Shown: positions 50,132-58,572 of the stretch, piece by piece
Numbering within the stretch: position 1 is the stretch's first letter
Layout: every line of letters begins with the position of its first letter
Translations under genes and position numbers: made by a program
The notes under the pieces: generated by a model
What the model saw: the letters and a program-made list of their open reading frames with translations, nothing else
Databases searched by the model: none
Told to the model about the DNA's origin: nothing
NCBI GenBank assembly: GCA_947169885.1
Contig: CAMVRM010000003.1
Coordinates: forward strand, 53,937 to 117,936
DNA: 64,000 nucleotides
From: an uncultured Ruminococcus sp.
Lineage (GTDB): Bacteria; Bacillota; Clostridia; Oscillospirales; Ruminococcaceae
Reading direction: 5' to 3'

Positions 50132-51247
50132 ATGCAGAACATTTTGACCGCAAGCACGGACTATTCCGAACTTGATGAATATTTCAAAAATTCAGGCGCT
50201 GAAAGAATACTTTTTGTGTGTGATAATTCTATCGGGTTCTTAAAGCTGGACGACTATTTCAAAAGCCTTGAAAACAGAGTTGGGATAAAAGTGGTACGTT
50301 TCAGCGATTTCGAGCCTAATCCGAAATATGAAAGCGTAGTAAAGGGCGTGCAAGCCTTTCACGAAAACGGCTGTGACATGATCGCTGTTGTCGGCGGAGG
50401 AAGTGCGATAGATGTTGCGAAGTGTATCAAGCTGTATGCTGATATGGATAGTGAATGCAATTATCTGAAACAAGAGATAGTTCCGAATAATATACCTCTT
50501 TTCGCTGTCCCGACTACCGCAGGAACAGGCAGTGAAGCCACTCGCTATGCGGTAATTTACTACAATGGCGAAAAGCAATCCGTCACACATGAAAGCTGTA
50601 TTCCCGAAACGGTGTTGTTCGATGCAAGCGTACTTAAAACGCTTCCAACCTATCAGAAGAAAGCTACCATGATGGACGCTTTCTGTCATGCGATAGAGAG
50701 TTTCTGGTCGGTCAACAGCACCGATGAAAGCAAGGAGTATTCCAAACAGGCTATCCGTCTTATTATGGAGAACATGGACGGATACCTTGACAATACCGAG
50801 GACGGCAACCAAAATATGCTCAGAGCCGCTAATATTGCAGGCAAAGCGATAAATATTACTCAGACAACCGCAGGTCATGCGATGTGCTACAAGCTGACAA
50901 GTCTGTACGGTATAGCTCACGGTCATGCGGCGGCGTTATGTGTCAAGGCGCTGTTTCCGTATATGATCGACCATGTTGAAGCTTGCATTGACAGCAGAGG
51001 TACGGCATATCTCAAATCTGTCTTTAACGACATTGCAGAAGCTATGGGCTGTAATAATGCTGCTGATGCCGCTGAATTATTCGGGAGTATTGTTGATCGT
51101 CTTGATCTGGGTGTTCCTGATGTGAAGTCAGAACAGGATATTGATATTCTCAAAAATTCGGTCAATCCTGTGAGGCTGAAAAATCACCCGATCTCATTAT
51201 CGGTCAGTACAATAGAGAATTTGTATCGAAACATATTGAATAGATAG
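50132..51247 (+). CDS. Iron-containing alcohol dehydrogenase, probable phosphonoacetaldehyde reductase
   Basis: 371 residues of the group III (Fe-ADH) family: NAD-binding GGGSAIDVAKCIKLY, FAVPTTAGTGSEATRYAV, and metal ligands in MDAFCHAIESFWS and YGIAHGHAAALC. Located between PEP mutase and phosphonopyruvate decarboxylase genes with 3 and 11 bp gaps, it should reduce phosphonoacetaldehyde to 2-hydroxyethylphosphonate, the role of PhpC-type enzymes. The substrate is inferred from context, since the family also uses other aldehydes. Confidence 0.88.
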   Translation: MQNILTASTDYSELDEYFKNSGAERILFVCDNSIGFLKLDDYFKSLENRVGIKVVRFSDFEPNPKYESVVKGVQAFHENGCDMIAVVGGGSAIDVAKCIKLYADMDSECNYLKQEIVPNNIPLFAVPTTAGTGSEATRYAVIYYNGEKQSVTHESCIPETVLFDASVLKTLPTYQKKATMMDAFCHAIESFWSVNSTDESKEYSKQAIRLIMENMDGYLDNTEDGNQNMLRAANIAGKAINITQTTAGHAMCYKLTSLYGIAHGHAAALCVKALFPYMIDHVEACIDSRGTAYLKSVFNDIAEAMGCNNAADAAELFGSIVDRLDLGVPDVKSEQDIDILKNSVNPVRLKNHPISLSVSTIENLYRNILNR

Positions 51248-51258
51248 GAGCTTCATTC

Positions 51259-52383
51259 ATGAAAGTAGAAAACTTAGTAAAAATTATCGGTGCGGATTTT
51301 TACACAGGTGTCCCCGACAGCCAATTAAAAGCGCTCTGTAATTATTTGATGCACACCTATGGGATAGATCAGGAGCATCATATTATTGCCGCTAATGAGG
51401 GTAATTGCACTGCTCTTGCGGCAGGCTATCATCTTGCGACTGGTAAAGTACCTGTTGTTTATATGCAAAACAGCGGTGAGGGCAATATTATCAACCCCGT
51501 GGCAAGTCTGCTGAACGATAAGGTTTATGCTATCCCGATGATCTTCATTGTCGGCTGGCGTGGTGAACCGGGTGTTCATGATGAACCTCAGCATATTTAT
51601 CAGGGCGAAGTGACCGTAAAACTGCTTGAAGATATGGACATTAAGACTTTTGTCGTAAGCAAGGATACAACAGAAAATGAGCTGACTTCTGTAATGAATG
51701 ATTTTGATGCCGTTCTCAAAAATGGCAAACAAGTAGCCTTCGTTATTCGCAAGGGTGCTATCAGTTACGATACACCTGTTGAATACAAAAATAGTAATAC
51801 AATGATCCGTGAGGAGATCATTCAGCATATTGTTAAAGCAACCGGAGAAGATCCGATCGTATCTACAACAGGCAAGCCGAGCCGTGAACTGTTTGAGACC
51901 CGTGTTGCAAACGGGCAGAGCCACAAGTATGATTTTCTGACAGTAGGTTCAATGGGACATACTTCCTCTATTGCACTCGGAATTGCTATCAATAAGCCCG
52001 ATCAGAGAATTTGGTGCATTGACGGCGATGGCGCTGTGCTTATGCACATGGGAAGTATGGCGGTTCTCGGTGCTAACAAGCCGAAAAATATGGTTCATAT
52101 CGTTATCAATAATGGCGCACACGAAACAGTCGGCGGAATGCCTACGGTAGCTTCTCAAATTGACATCGTGGCTATTGCTAAGGCTTGCGGTTATCCGAAT
52201 GCTGTTTGCGTAGATAACTTTGATGATCTGGATAAGGCTCTTGAAGAAGCTAAATCACGGAATGAGCTGTCATTGATCGAAGTTAAATGCTCTATCGGTG
52301 CAAGAGAAAATTTGGGCAGACCGACAACTACTGCTCTGGAAAACAAGCGGAATTTTATGGACTACTTGCACAGCTTTCACTAA
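51259..52383 (+). CDS. Phosphonopyruvate decarboxylase
   Basis: 374 residues, ThDP-dependent. The N-terminal pyrimidine-binding half has DFYTGVPDSQLKALCNYL and ANEGNCTALAAGYHLATGK with the Glu that activates ThDP; the second half has the GDGAVLMHMGSMAVLG...NNGAHETVGG cofactor-binding region. These match phosphonopyruvate decarboxylase (Ppd) and its sulfopyruvate decarboxylase relatives; PEP mutase next door settles the choice. Decarboxylation pulls the unfavourable mutase reaction forward. The TAA stop is also the 3-bp target duplication of a MITE. Confidence 0.93.
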   Translation: MKVENLVKIIGADFYTGVPDSQLKALCNYLMHTYGIDQEHHIIAANEGNCTALAAGYHLATGKVPVVYMQNSGEGNIINPVASLLNDKVYAIPMIFIVGWRGEPGVHDEPQHIYQGEVTVKLLEDMDIKTFVVSKDTTENELTSVMNDFDAVLKNGKQVAFVIRKGAISYDTPVEYKNSNTMIREEIIQHIVKATGEDPIVSTTGKPSRELFETRVANGQSHKYDFLTVGSMGHTSSIALGIAINKPDQRIWCIDGDGAVLMHMGSMAVLGANKPKNMVHIVINNGAHETVGGMPTVASQIDIVAIAKACGYPNAVCVDNFDDLDKALEEAKSRNELSLIEVKCSIGARENLGRPTTTALENKRNFMDYLHSFH

Positions 52384-52544
52384 GAACCTGTCTTCACAAG
52401 ACTCTGTACGTGTCTTTTCAACGATATTCAGTCGCTTTCTGCGTTGAAAAACCTTGCAGTGCGACAGCACAACTGCGGTTTTTCGCCTTGAAATCGACTA
52501 AATCTCGCTGAAAATCCACGCACATTTCTTGTGAAGACAGGTTC
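52384..52544. mobile_element. 161-bp MITE, copy 2 (inserted at the Ppd stop codon)
   Basis: Same perfect 18-bp terminal inverted repeats as copy 1. TAA at 52381-52383 is both the Ppd stop codon and the left target duplication; the right TAA is 52545-52547. It also delimits the right end of the phosphonate cluster. Confidence 0.9.
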
Positions 52545-52622
52545 TAAGCTGCGAAGAAACGCTATTATTTGACAAGGCTTGACTATATACGCAATTGACA
52601 TGAAAAGCTCTTCACAATGACC

Positions 52623-52651
52623 TTGACGTAAACGGCAGTTTGTGATATAAT
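52623..52651 (+). promoter_or_regulatory. Extended -10 promoter of leuB
   Basis: TTGACG (52623-52628), 17-bp spacer ending in TGTGA, TATAAT (52646-52651), 41 bp before the leuB start. The remaining gap after the MITE shows no gene. Confidence 0.7.
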
Positions 52652-52692
52652 ATATAGTATAGTCATTTTAGACATGAAAGGAAATGATACTA

Positions 52693-53775
52693 ATGAACAA
52701 GAAAATTGCAGTTATCAAAGGTGACGGGATAGGTCCCGAAATAGTTACCGAAGCTATGAAAGTGCTTGACAAGGTGGCAGAAAAATTCGGTCACACATTT
52801 GAGTACACTCAGTTGCTTATGGGCGGCGCTTCTATTGATGTGAACGGCGTTCCGCTGACTGACGAAACAGTTGAGATATGCAAGGCATCCGATGCTGTTC
52901 TTATGGGAAGCATCGGCGGCGACACCAATACTTCCCCCTGGTATAAACTGCCTGCAAATCTTCGTCCCGAGGCCGGTCTGCTGGGTATAAGAAAAGCGCT
53001 CGGACTGTTTGCGAACCTCCGTCCCTGCCTGCTCTATCCTCAGCTGTCGGGCGCTTGCCCCCTCAAAGCTGAGATCGCCGCAAAGGGCTTTGATATGCTC
53101 ATCATGCGTGAACTGACAGGCGGTCTTTACTTCGGCGCACGCAAGACGGAAGAAGTTGACGGCGTTATGACAGCTGTCGACACTCTCAGCTACAACGAAA
53201 AGGAGATAAGACGCATTGCTGTCAAGGCTTTCGAGGTGGCTATGAAGCGCCGCAAGAAAGTCACAAGCGTTGACAAGGCTAATGTGCTTGATTCTTCGAG
53301 ACTGTGGAGAAAGATCGTAAACGAAGTCGCTAAGGATTACCCCGAGGTAACTGTTGAACATATGCTGGTGGACAACTCCGCAATGCAGCTGGTAAAAGAC
53401 CCTGCACAGTTTGACGTTATGGTGACGGAGAATATGTTCGGCGACATTCTTTCAGACGAAGCTTCGATGATAACAGGTTCTATCGGTATGCTCCCCTCGG
53501 GCAGTATGAACGATACAAAGTTCGGTCTTTACGAGCCGAGCGGCGGTTCTGCTCCCGACATTGCAGGAAAAGACCTTGCTAACCCTATCGCTACTATCCT
53601 TTCGGCGGCAATGATGCTCCGCTATTCTTTCGACATGACAGAAGAAGCAGACGCAGTTGAAGCCGCAGTTGAAAAGGCTCTCAATGACGGTTTCCGCACA
53701 GGCGACATAATGTCTGACGGCTGCAAGAGAGTCGGCTGCGCTGAAATGGGAACAGTCATCGCAAATAATATATGA
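52693..53775 (+). CDS. leuB: 3-isopropylmalate dehydrogenase
   Basis: LeuB oxidises 3-isopropylmalate in leucine synthesis. Start at 52693 ([16 protein letters not shown]) because AAAGGAA then has normal spacing; 360 residues, usual size. Motifs: [26 protein letters not shown], the Asp-rich metal site [12 protein letters not shown] and HGSAPDIAG-like [12 protein letters not shown]. Note that the usual His of HGSAPD is Gly here (GGSAPD). leuA, leuC and leuD are not adjacent. The TGA stop coincides with a MITE target duplication. Confidence 0.93.
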   Translation: MNKKIAVIKGDGIGPEIVTEAMKVLDKVAEKFGHTFEYTQLLMGGASIDVNGVPLTDETVEICKASDAVLMGSIGGDTNTSPWYKLPANLRPEAGLLGIRKALGLFANLRPCLLYPQLSGACPLKAEIAAKGFDMLIMRELTGGLYFGARKTEEVDGVMTAVDTLSYNEKEIRRIAVKAFEVAMKRRKKVTSVDKANVLDSSRLWRKIVNEVAKDYPEVTVEHMLVDNSAMQLVKDPAQFDVMVTENMFGDILSDEASMITGSIGMLPSGSMNDTKFGLYEPSGGSAPDIAGKDLANPIATILSAAMMLRYSFDMTEEADAVEAAVEKALNDGFRTGDIMSDGCKRVGCAEMGTVIANNI

Positions 53776-53936
53776 GAACCTGTCTTCACAAGACTCTGTA
53801 CGTGTCTTTTCAACGATATTCAGTCGCTTTCTGCGTTGAAAAACCTTGCAGTGCGACAGCACAACTGCGGTTTTTCGCCTTGAAATCGACTAAATCTCGC
53901 TGAAAATCCACGCACATTTCTTGTGAAGACAGGTTC
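53776..53936. mobile_element. 161-bp MITE, copy 3 (inserted at the leuB stop codon)
   Basis: Ends are the same perfect inverted repeats. TGA at 53773-53775 is the leuB stop and the left target duplication; TGA at 53937-53939 is the right one. A TGA pair instead of TAA shows that the duplication is TNA and not part of the element. Confidence 0.92.
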
Positions 53937-53973
53937 TGACAAACCGTTTTATGACTGAAAACACGGAGGAATA

Positions 53974-54837
53974 ATGAGCATAAGACCTATCGGCAGCAGA
54001 AAATTCAATGTCACACTTGACGGCAGACAGCACAGTGTTTTTGAATATACGTATGAAATGTTCTCGCCGAAACTGCCTGCGGCGCTTGACGGGCTGAAAG
54101 TTCTGCATCTGTCTGACCTGCATTTTGCTGAGTTCGGAGCTGAGAACACGGAACTTGCAGCACTCTGCAAAGCTGCCCGACCCGACATCATCTGCTTTAC
54201 GGGCGATGCTTTCAGCCGTGAGGACAGCTTTGACGGCGTTATGAGCAAGCTTCCCCTAATGAAAGCACTCAGCCTGACTGCTCCGACTTTTTTCACCAGA
54301 GGCAATCACGAAAATGACAGTCCCCACCTTGCAGAGCCTTTCGAGGAAAAACTGCGCAGTCTCGGGATACACGTTCTTGACAATTCACGGGTGACTTTTT
54401 CGGCAAAGGGCGAAACGCTTTGTATTTCGGGGCTGGTTCTTCCGAGAGAATGCTATCGGCTTCCGAACGGCAGTTACTACGGAGTGAAAAAAGTTACGCC
54501 CGAACTGCTCACAAGTCTTCTCGAACGTCCTGACGGCAGGCATTTTGAACTGCTCATGGCTCACTCTCCCCTGCCCTTTCACGCCTATGCCGCATGGGGC
54601 GCTGACCTGATACTTTCGGGGCATATCCACGGCGGCATAATTCGTGTCGGCGGTGTGGGACTGCTTTCTCCCGAGAGAAAATTCTTCCCGAGATACACAA
54701 AGCACCTCTATCGGATAAAAACGCCGCACGGCATGAGCTGCATGGAAGTGAGCGCAGGGCTTGGGAAATTCAGGATAAACAATCCTCCCTCCTATTCAGT
54801 CTGCATATTAAGGAGTAAAGATAATGACAGAATTTGA
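53974..54837 (+). CDS. Calcineurin-like metallophosphoesterase (YkuE/YaeI type)
   Basis: 287 residues with dinuclear metal motifs: LHLSDLHF, FTGDAF, TRGNHEND, LLMAHSPLPF and LSGHIHGG. This set fits the YkuE/YaeI-type phosphodiesterases that act near membranes on lipid or surface substrates, though this one has no clear signal peptide or helix. GGAGGA precedes the ATG. It overlaps the following peptidase gene by 14 bp. Confidence 0.9.
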   Translation: MSIRPIGSRKFNVTLDGRQHSVFEYTYEMFSPKLPAALDGLKVLHLSDLHFAEFGAENTELAALCKAARPDIICFTGDAFSREDSFDGVMSKLPLMKALSLTAPTFFTRGNHENDSPHLAEPFEEKLRSLGIHVLDNSRVTFSAKGETLCISGLVLPRECYRLPNGSYYGVKKVTPELLTSLLERPDGRHFELLMAHSPLPFHAYAAWGADLILSGHIHGGIIRVGGVGLLSPERKFFPRYTKHLYRIKTPHGMSCMEVSAGLGKFRINNPPSYSVCILRSKDNDRI

Positions 54838-56122
54838 CAAACAGCTTAAAGAAAAGCTGGAAAAATATTTTGACGAACACATGGACGAGATACTCGCCGA
54901 CTTGAACGAGATATGCTCCATTCGTTCTGACCTGAGCGAAGCTGTTGAGGGCAAGCCTTTCGGCGAGGGTTCGGCGGCGGCGCTTGCGTGGGGCGAAGCT
55001 AAGGGCAGGGCGCTCGGGCTGGAAGTCAAGAATTTCAGCAATCACGCCATTTCCATGACATATGGAAGTGACCCCGTTCTCGGAATACTCAGCCACTTAG
55101 ACACCGTTCCTGCGACTGAGGACGGCTGGAGTTTTCCGCCGTTTGCCGCAACGCTCTCTGACGGCATCATCTACGGACGTGGAACGATAGACGACAAAGG
55201 ACCGTCGGTTGCGGTCTTGTGGGCGGTAAAAGCTTTGCAGGAACTGGACGTTCCCATGTCTAAGGGATTCCGCATAATTTTCGGCGGCAACGAGGAAAAC
55301 GGCTGTGAGGACATCGCCTACTATCAGACGCAGGAAACTTTTCCGCCTATGGTGTTCACGCCTGACGGCTCGTTCCCTGTGCTGAACTGCGAAAAGGGCT
55401 TGATACATCTGACTTTCTCGGCTGATTTTTCCGACAGCGAGATAACAGGTATCGTCAGCAACACGACTATCAACGCTATCCCCGACAAATGCGAAGTTGC
55501 TTTCTCGAACAGTAAAAAGCAGTACACAGGCAAGCCTGCGCACGGTTCACGCCCCGAGAACGGCGACAATGCGATCACGAAGTTCCTTGCGGAATACAAC
55601 GGCGAAAATGCACTGCTTAAAGAGCTTGCAAAGCTGTTCCCTCACGGTGAATATGACGGAAAGAGCATCGGGCTTGGTTTTGAGGACAGCGTTTCGGGAA
55701 GAATGACCTGTGCGCTCACCTGTCTGAACACAGAGAACGGCAGGATAAAGGGCGGTATCGACATACGTTTCCCTATCGACAAGACCGTTGCCGAGATAGG
55801 CGGTATCATGAGCAATGCGCTTGAAAATGCAGGCTTTACTATTGATGACCTTTCGGGAATGGAGCCGCACTATGTCCCTGCTGACAGTCCGTTTGTTCGG
55901 ACACTTCTTGAAGTGTATGAAGATGTCAAGGGCGAACACGGCGAGCCTGTTGCGGAGGGCGGCGTTACATACGTCCACAACACTCCGGGCGGTGTTGCTT
56001 TCGGTGCTGAGTTCCCGTGGGAAAACAACAATATGCACGGCATAGACGAACATATAAGCCTTGAAACTTTCAGGTACAACCTTAATATGTACGCCAACGC
56101 TATCGCAAGACTTTGCAGATAA
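54824..56122 (+). CDS. M20 family dipeptidase (Sapep/PepV type)
   Basis: 432 residues. Zn ligands and catalytic residues are visible in LSHLDTVPA, GRGTIDDKGPS, and GGNEENGCED; a lid domain is inserted from about 190 to 330, including KPAHGSRPENGDNA with its conserved His. The final ligand lies in NNMHGIDEHIS. Such enzymes cleave dipeptides in the cytosol. AAGGAG lies in the end of the upstream gene. Confidence 0.92.
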   Translation: MTEFDKQLKEKLEKYFDEHMDEILADLNEICSIRSDLSEAVEGKPFGEGSAAALAWGEAKGRALGLEVKNFSNHAISMTYGSDPVLGILSHLDTVPATEDGWSFPPFAATLSDGIIYGRGTIDDKGPSVAVLWAVKALQELDVPMSKGFRIIFGGNEENGCEDIAYYQTQETFPPMVFTPDGSFPVLNCEKGLIHLTFSADFSDSEITGIVSNTTINAIPDKCEVAFSNSKKQYTGKPAHGSRPENGDNAITKFLAEYNGENALLKELAKLFPHGEYDGKSIGLGFEDSVSGRMTCALTCLNTENGRIKGGIDIRFPIDKTVAEIGGIMSNALENAGFTIDDLSGMEPHYVPADSPFVRTLLEVYEDVKGEHGEPVAEGGVTYVHNTPGGVAFGAEFPWENNNMHGIDEHISLETFRYNLNMYANAIARLCR

Positions 56123-56127
56123 ATAAT

Positions 56128-56165
56128 AAAAGAGCTGTACAGTAATTTGTACAGCCCTTTTTTTA
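56128..56165. terminator. Bidirectional terminator between the M20 and cysK genes
   Basis: GAGCTGTACA / TGTACAGCCC hairpin with A-rich 5' and T-rich 3' sides between convergent genes. Confidence 0.8.
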
Positions 56166-56184
56166 TTTGGAGCGTGTATGAAGT

Positions 56185-57117
56185 TTAGTTCTGGAAAAGC
56201 GGTGTGGAGTAATATCTGTCGCCGCTGTCAGGCAGGAGCGCTACGATAGTCTTGCCCTTGTTTTCGGGACGCTTTGCAAGTTCGATAGCTGCGTGAAGTG
56301 CCGCACCCGAAGAAATGCCGACCAGCACGCCCTCTTTCTTGGCGATAAGCTTTGCAGCCTCGAAAGCATCGTCACCCTCAACGGTGATGACCTCATCGTA
56401 AACATCAGTGTTGAGCGTGTCAGGCACAAAACCTGCGCCGATACCCTGTATCTTATGTCCGCCGGCTCTGCCCTCGGTTAGAACGGGAGAATCGGTAGGC
56501 TCGATCGCAACAACTTTGACCTCGGGCTTTTTGGATTTGAGATATTCGCCTGTACCTGTGATAGTTCCGCCGGTGCCGACACCTGCTACGAAAATGTCAA
56601 CTTCGCCGTCAGTATCGTTCCAGATCTCAGGACCTGTTGTCTCACGGTGAGCCTTGGGGTTAGCAGGGTTCTCAAACTGTGCAGGGATAAAGCTGCCCTC
56701 GATCTCACGAGCAAGTTCCTCAGCCTTGGCGATCGCGCCCTTCATGCCCTTTGAGCCTTCTGTCAGAACGATCTCAGCGCCGTAAGCCTTTAAGATATTG
56801 CGGCGCTCAACGCTCATCGTTTCGGGCATGGTCAGGATAACACGATAGCCCTTTGCAGCCGCAAGTGCCGCAAGTCCTATACCTGTGTTGCCCGAAGTCG
56901 GCTCGATGATAACGCTGTTGCTCGTCAGCTTGCCAGATGCCTCAGCGTCCTCGATCATAGACTTTGCGATCCTGTCCTTAACGCTTCCGGCAGGATTGAA
57001 GTATTCCAGCTTCAGAAGTATCCTTGCTTCAAGACCCTCGCTCTTTTCGATATTGACAGCCTCGACCAGCGGTGTATTTCCGATCAGTTCGACTGTTCCC
57101 TGATAAACTTTTGCCAT
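56185..57117 (-). CDS. cysK: Cysteine synthase A (O-acetylserine sulfhydrylase)
   Basis: 310 residues, fold-type II PLP enzyme. GSVKDRIAKSM holds the PLP Lys, EPTSGNTGIGLA the substrate loop, GTGGTITGTGEYLK the phosphate-binding loop and GISSGAALHA the C-terminal loop. It makes cysteine from O-acetylserine and sulfide. AGGAGG precedes the start. It has a perfect consensus promoter and palindromes upstream that suggest Rrf2/CymR-type control. Confidence 0.95.
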   Translation of the reverse strand: MAKVYQGTVELIGNTPLVEAVNIEKSEGLEARILLKLEYFNPAGSVKDRIAKSMIEDAEASGKLTSNSVIIEPTSGNTGIGLAALAAAKGYRVILTMPETMSVERRNILKAYGAEIVLTEGSKGMKGAIAKAEELAREIEGSFIPAQFENPANPKAHRETTGPEIWNDTDGEVDIFVAGVGTGGTITGTGEYLKSKKPEVKVVAIEPTDSPVLTEGRAGGHKIQGIGAGFVPDTLNTDVYDEVITVEGDDAFEAAKLIAKKEGVLVGISSGAALHAAIELAKRPENKGKTIVALLPDSGDRYYSTPLFQN

Positions 57118-57172
57118 AATATATTCCTCCTTATTTTTCTCGATAAGATTATAATTCCTATCTGTTTACTAT

Positions 57173-57201
57173 ATTATACGCCTGTTTATATGATTTGTCA
57201 A
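57173..57201 (-). promoter_or_regulatory. Consensus promoter of cysK
   Basis: Minus-strand TTGACA (57201-57196), 17-bp spacer, TATAAT (57178-57173). An ATTCCTAT half-palindrome (57153-57160) lies just downstream, where a repressor could act. Confidence 0.8.
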
Positions 57202-57259
57202 TAGGATAAAGCTATTTTTGTAGATTTTCACAAATATTGAGGTATAATTTAGCTATATT

Positions 57260-57282
57260 ATTCCTACTTTACCCATAGGAAT
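57260..57282. promoter_or_regulatory. ATTCCTA-N9-TAGGAAT palindrome, candidate Rrf2/CymR-type operator
   Basis: Perfect 7-bp arms ATTCCTA (57260-57266) and TAGGAAT (57276-57282). The same ATTCCTAT core recurs near the cysK start. TTCC...GGAA palindromes are typical of Rrf2-type cysteine regulators, but the match to a defined motif was not tested. Confidence 0.4.
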
Positions 57283-57314
57283 TATGAATCTAAGTGGAAT
57301 TTTGCCGAAAAGGG

Positions 57315-57343
57315 TTGCAAATAAGCCGTAAATGTGATAAAAT
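57315..57343 (+). promoter_or_regulatory. Orphan plus-strand promoter
   Basis: TTGCAA (57315-57320), 17-bp spacer ending in TGTGA, TAAAAT (57338-57343). It follows the palindrome but leads into no intact gene, only the remnant region, so its original gene may be lost. The rest of 57118-57454 holds no gene that I can support. Confidence 0.4.
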
Positions 57344-57454
57344 TAAGCCTGCATAGAAATACCTCCTTGACTTCATTCTGAAAAAGAAAAACGCTCCTCA
57401 TTGCCACGCAAATCAATTTTCAAAACCTTGACAGATATGGTATAATAGAATGAT

Positions 57455-57961
57455 GCCGCACTCGGAATCAGGATTGCCGACACACCCGTAAAAGTCGGCA
57501 GTTTTCAGGGCTTTGACCTGTCTGTTACCGTAAACAGTTCCGCTATGGGCGGCGGCATGACAGCAAAATTGCAGGGTCAGGCTGCTCACAGCACTAAGCT
57601 GATCGAGAATTTTGCACACAACCTGAACCGCCTTGAATCCGCACTCTACAACATCGACGGCAGGATCGAGGGTGCCAAGGAAAATCTTGCAAAACTTCGT
57701 CTTGACCATGCCGAGGCACAGAAGATCGTAGCAGAGCCGTTTCCCCAGCAGGCTTAACTTGATACCAAAGAGGACAGATTGAAAACGCTGACCGATGAGC
57801 TGAACAAAGCGGCAGTCGAAGCGAAAAGAAATGCTCCAAAGCGTGAAAAGACTTGCTACTTCGAGAAGGCAAAGCTGAAACGTGATGCTATGAAAATTGC
57901 TAATAAGCCGAGGAAGAGCAAGAGTACTGATAAGAGTAAAAATAATCAGGGATTAGAGTGA
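57455..57961 (+). pseudogene. C-terminal remnant of a conjugative-element DNA methylase/helicase
   Basis: One frame reads through IRIADTPVKVGSFQGFDLSV, MGGGMTAKLQGQAAHSTKL, RIEGAKENLAKLRLDHAEAQKI and, after an in-frame TAA at 57755, LKTLTDELNKAAVEAKRN and KREKTCYFEKAKLKRDAMKIA. As I recall, this is the C-terminus of the very large SNF2/methylase proteins of Clostridia integrative conjugative elements. The frame is unchanged across the stop, so one nonsense change (probably GAA to TAA) breaks it, and the N-terminal thousands of residues are missing. It marks the scar of a former mobile element next to the BREX genes. Confidence 0.75.
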
Positions 57962-57964
57962 TTG

Positions 57965-57998
57965 AAAGCACGATTGGATTATCTCAATCGTGCTTTTT
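57965..57998 (+). terminator. Terminator after the mobile-element remnant
   Basis: AAGCACGATTG / CAATCGTGCTT stem, 9-bp-plus, followed by TTTTTG. Confidence 0.8.
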
Positions 57999-58085
57999 GT
58001 TTGTCATTAAAATGGCTCTGTTACATTATAATCCAATATGTATACACAATAATATACGTTAATATAAATAAATATAACATAGTAC

Positions 58086-58114
58086 TTGACAAATCAGTAT
58101 TAATAGTGTATAAT
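58086..58114 (+). promoter_or_regulatory. Consensus promoter of the BREX operon
   Basis: TTGACA (58086-58091), 17-bp spacer, TATAAT (58109-58114), followed by a leader of about 120 nt that is AT-rich and shows no clear motif. Confidence 0.8.
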
Positions 58115-58238
58115 TTAAACTGTATGAGTATATCAAATAGTTGTGAAACTTACACAAACATCTTTTCACTTATATCTATAAATTTAGGCTTGTTGATTTC
58201 AACTTAAAGGAGTATATTCTTTCTTAGGAGGATTGCGC

Positions 58239-58451
58239 ATGGAAGCAGTAAACAACGAAAACTATGTAGGATTAGAGGAGATTGCAGAATATCTCGGCAT
58301 TAAGCCTGTAACATTAAGAAGTTGGGTTAATGATCCAAAAAATAGTATTCCTGCACATAAAATAGGTCGCTTATGGAAATTTAAGCGTTCGGAAATCGAT
58401 GAATGGGTCAGCAGCGGTGATAGTGCCATAATTAAGAGCGAAAAGAAGTAG
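58239..58451 (+). CDS. Small MerR/excisionase-type HTH protein
   Basis: 70 residues from the ATG at 58239, with AGGAGG 9 bp upstream. The whole protein is one HTH_17-type winged helix: NYVGLEEIAEYLGIKPVTLRSW with a PAHKIGRLWKFKRSEIDEWV wing, like excisionases and small MerR-like regulators. It is first in the BREX transcript, so it may regulate the defence genes in place of the WYL-type BrxR found elsewhere; it could also be a left-over excisionase from the adjacent element. Confidence 0.85.
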   Translation: MEAVNNENYVGLEEIAEYLGIKPVTLRSWVNDPKNSIPAHKIGRLWKFKRSEIDEWVSSGDSAIIKSEKK

Positions 58452-58572
58452 ATGTAACTGTAATAAATAATCAATCCACAAGTAAAATTGAAATACATTA
58501 GTATCATTTATGATATAACAAACGTATGAGATGTTGGAATGCCATTCAACCATGAAAGGATGTGGTTCAGGC

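Noticed and set aside
57421-57450. TTGACA close to TATAAT before the methylase/helicase remnant
   Set aside because: The two hexamers are only about 7 bp apart, too close to work together as a promoter.
57962-58207. 81-residue ORF before the HTH gene
   Set aside because: It spans a terminator and the BREX promoter and has no ribosome site.
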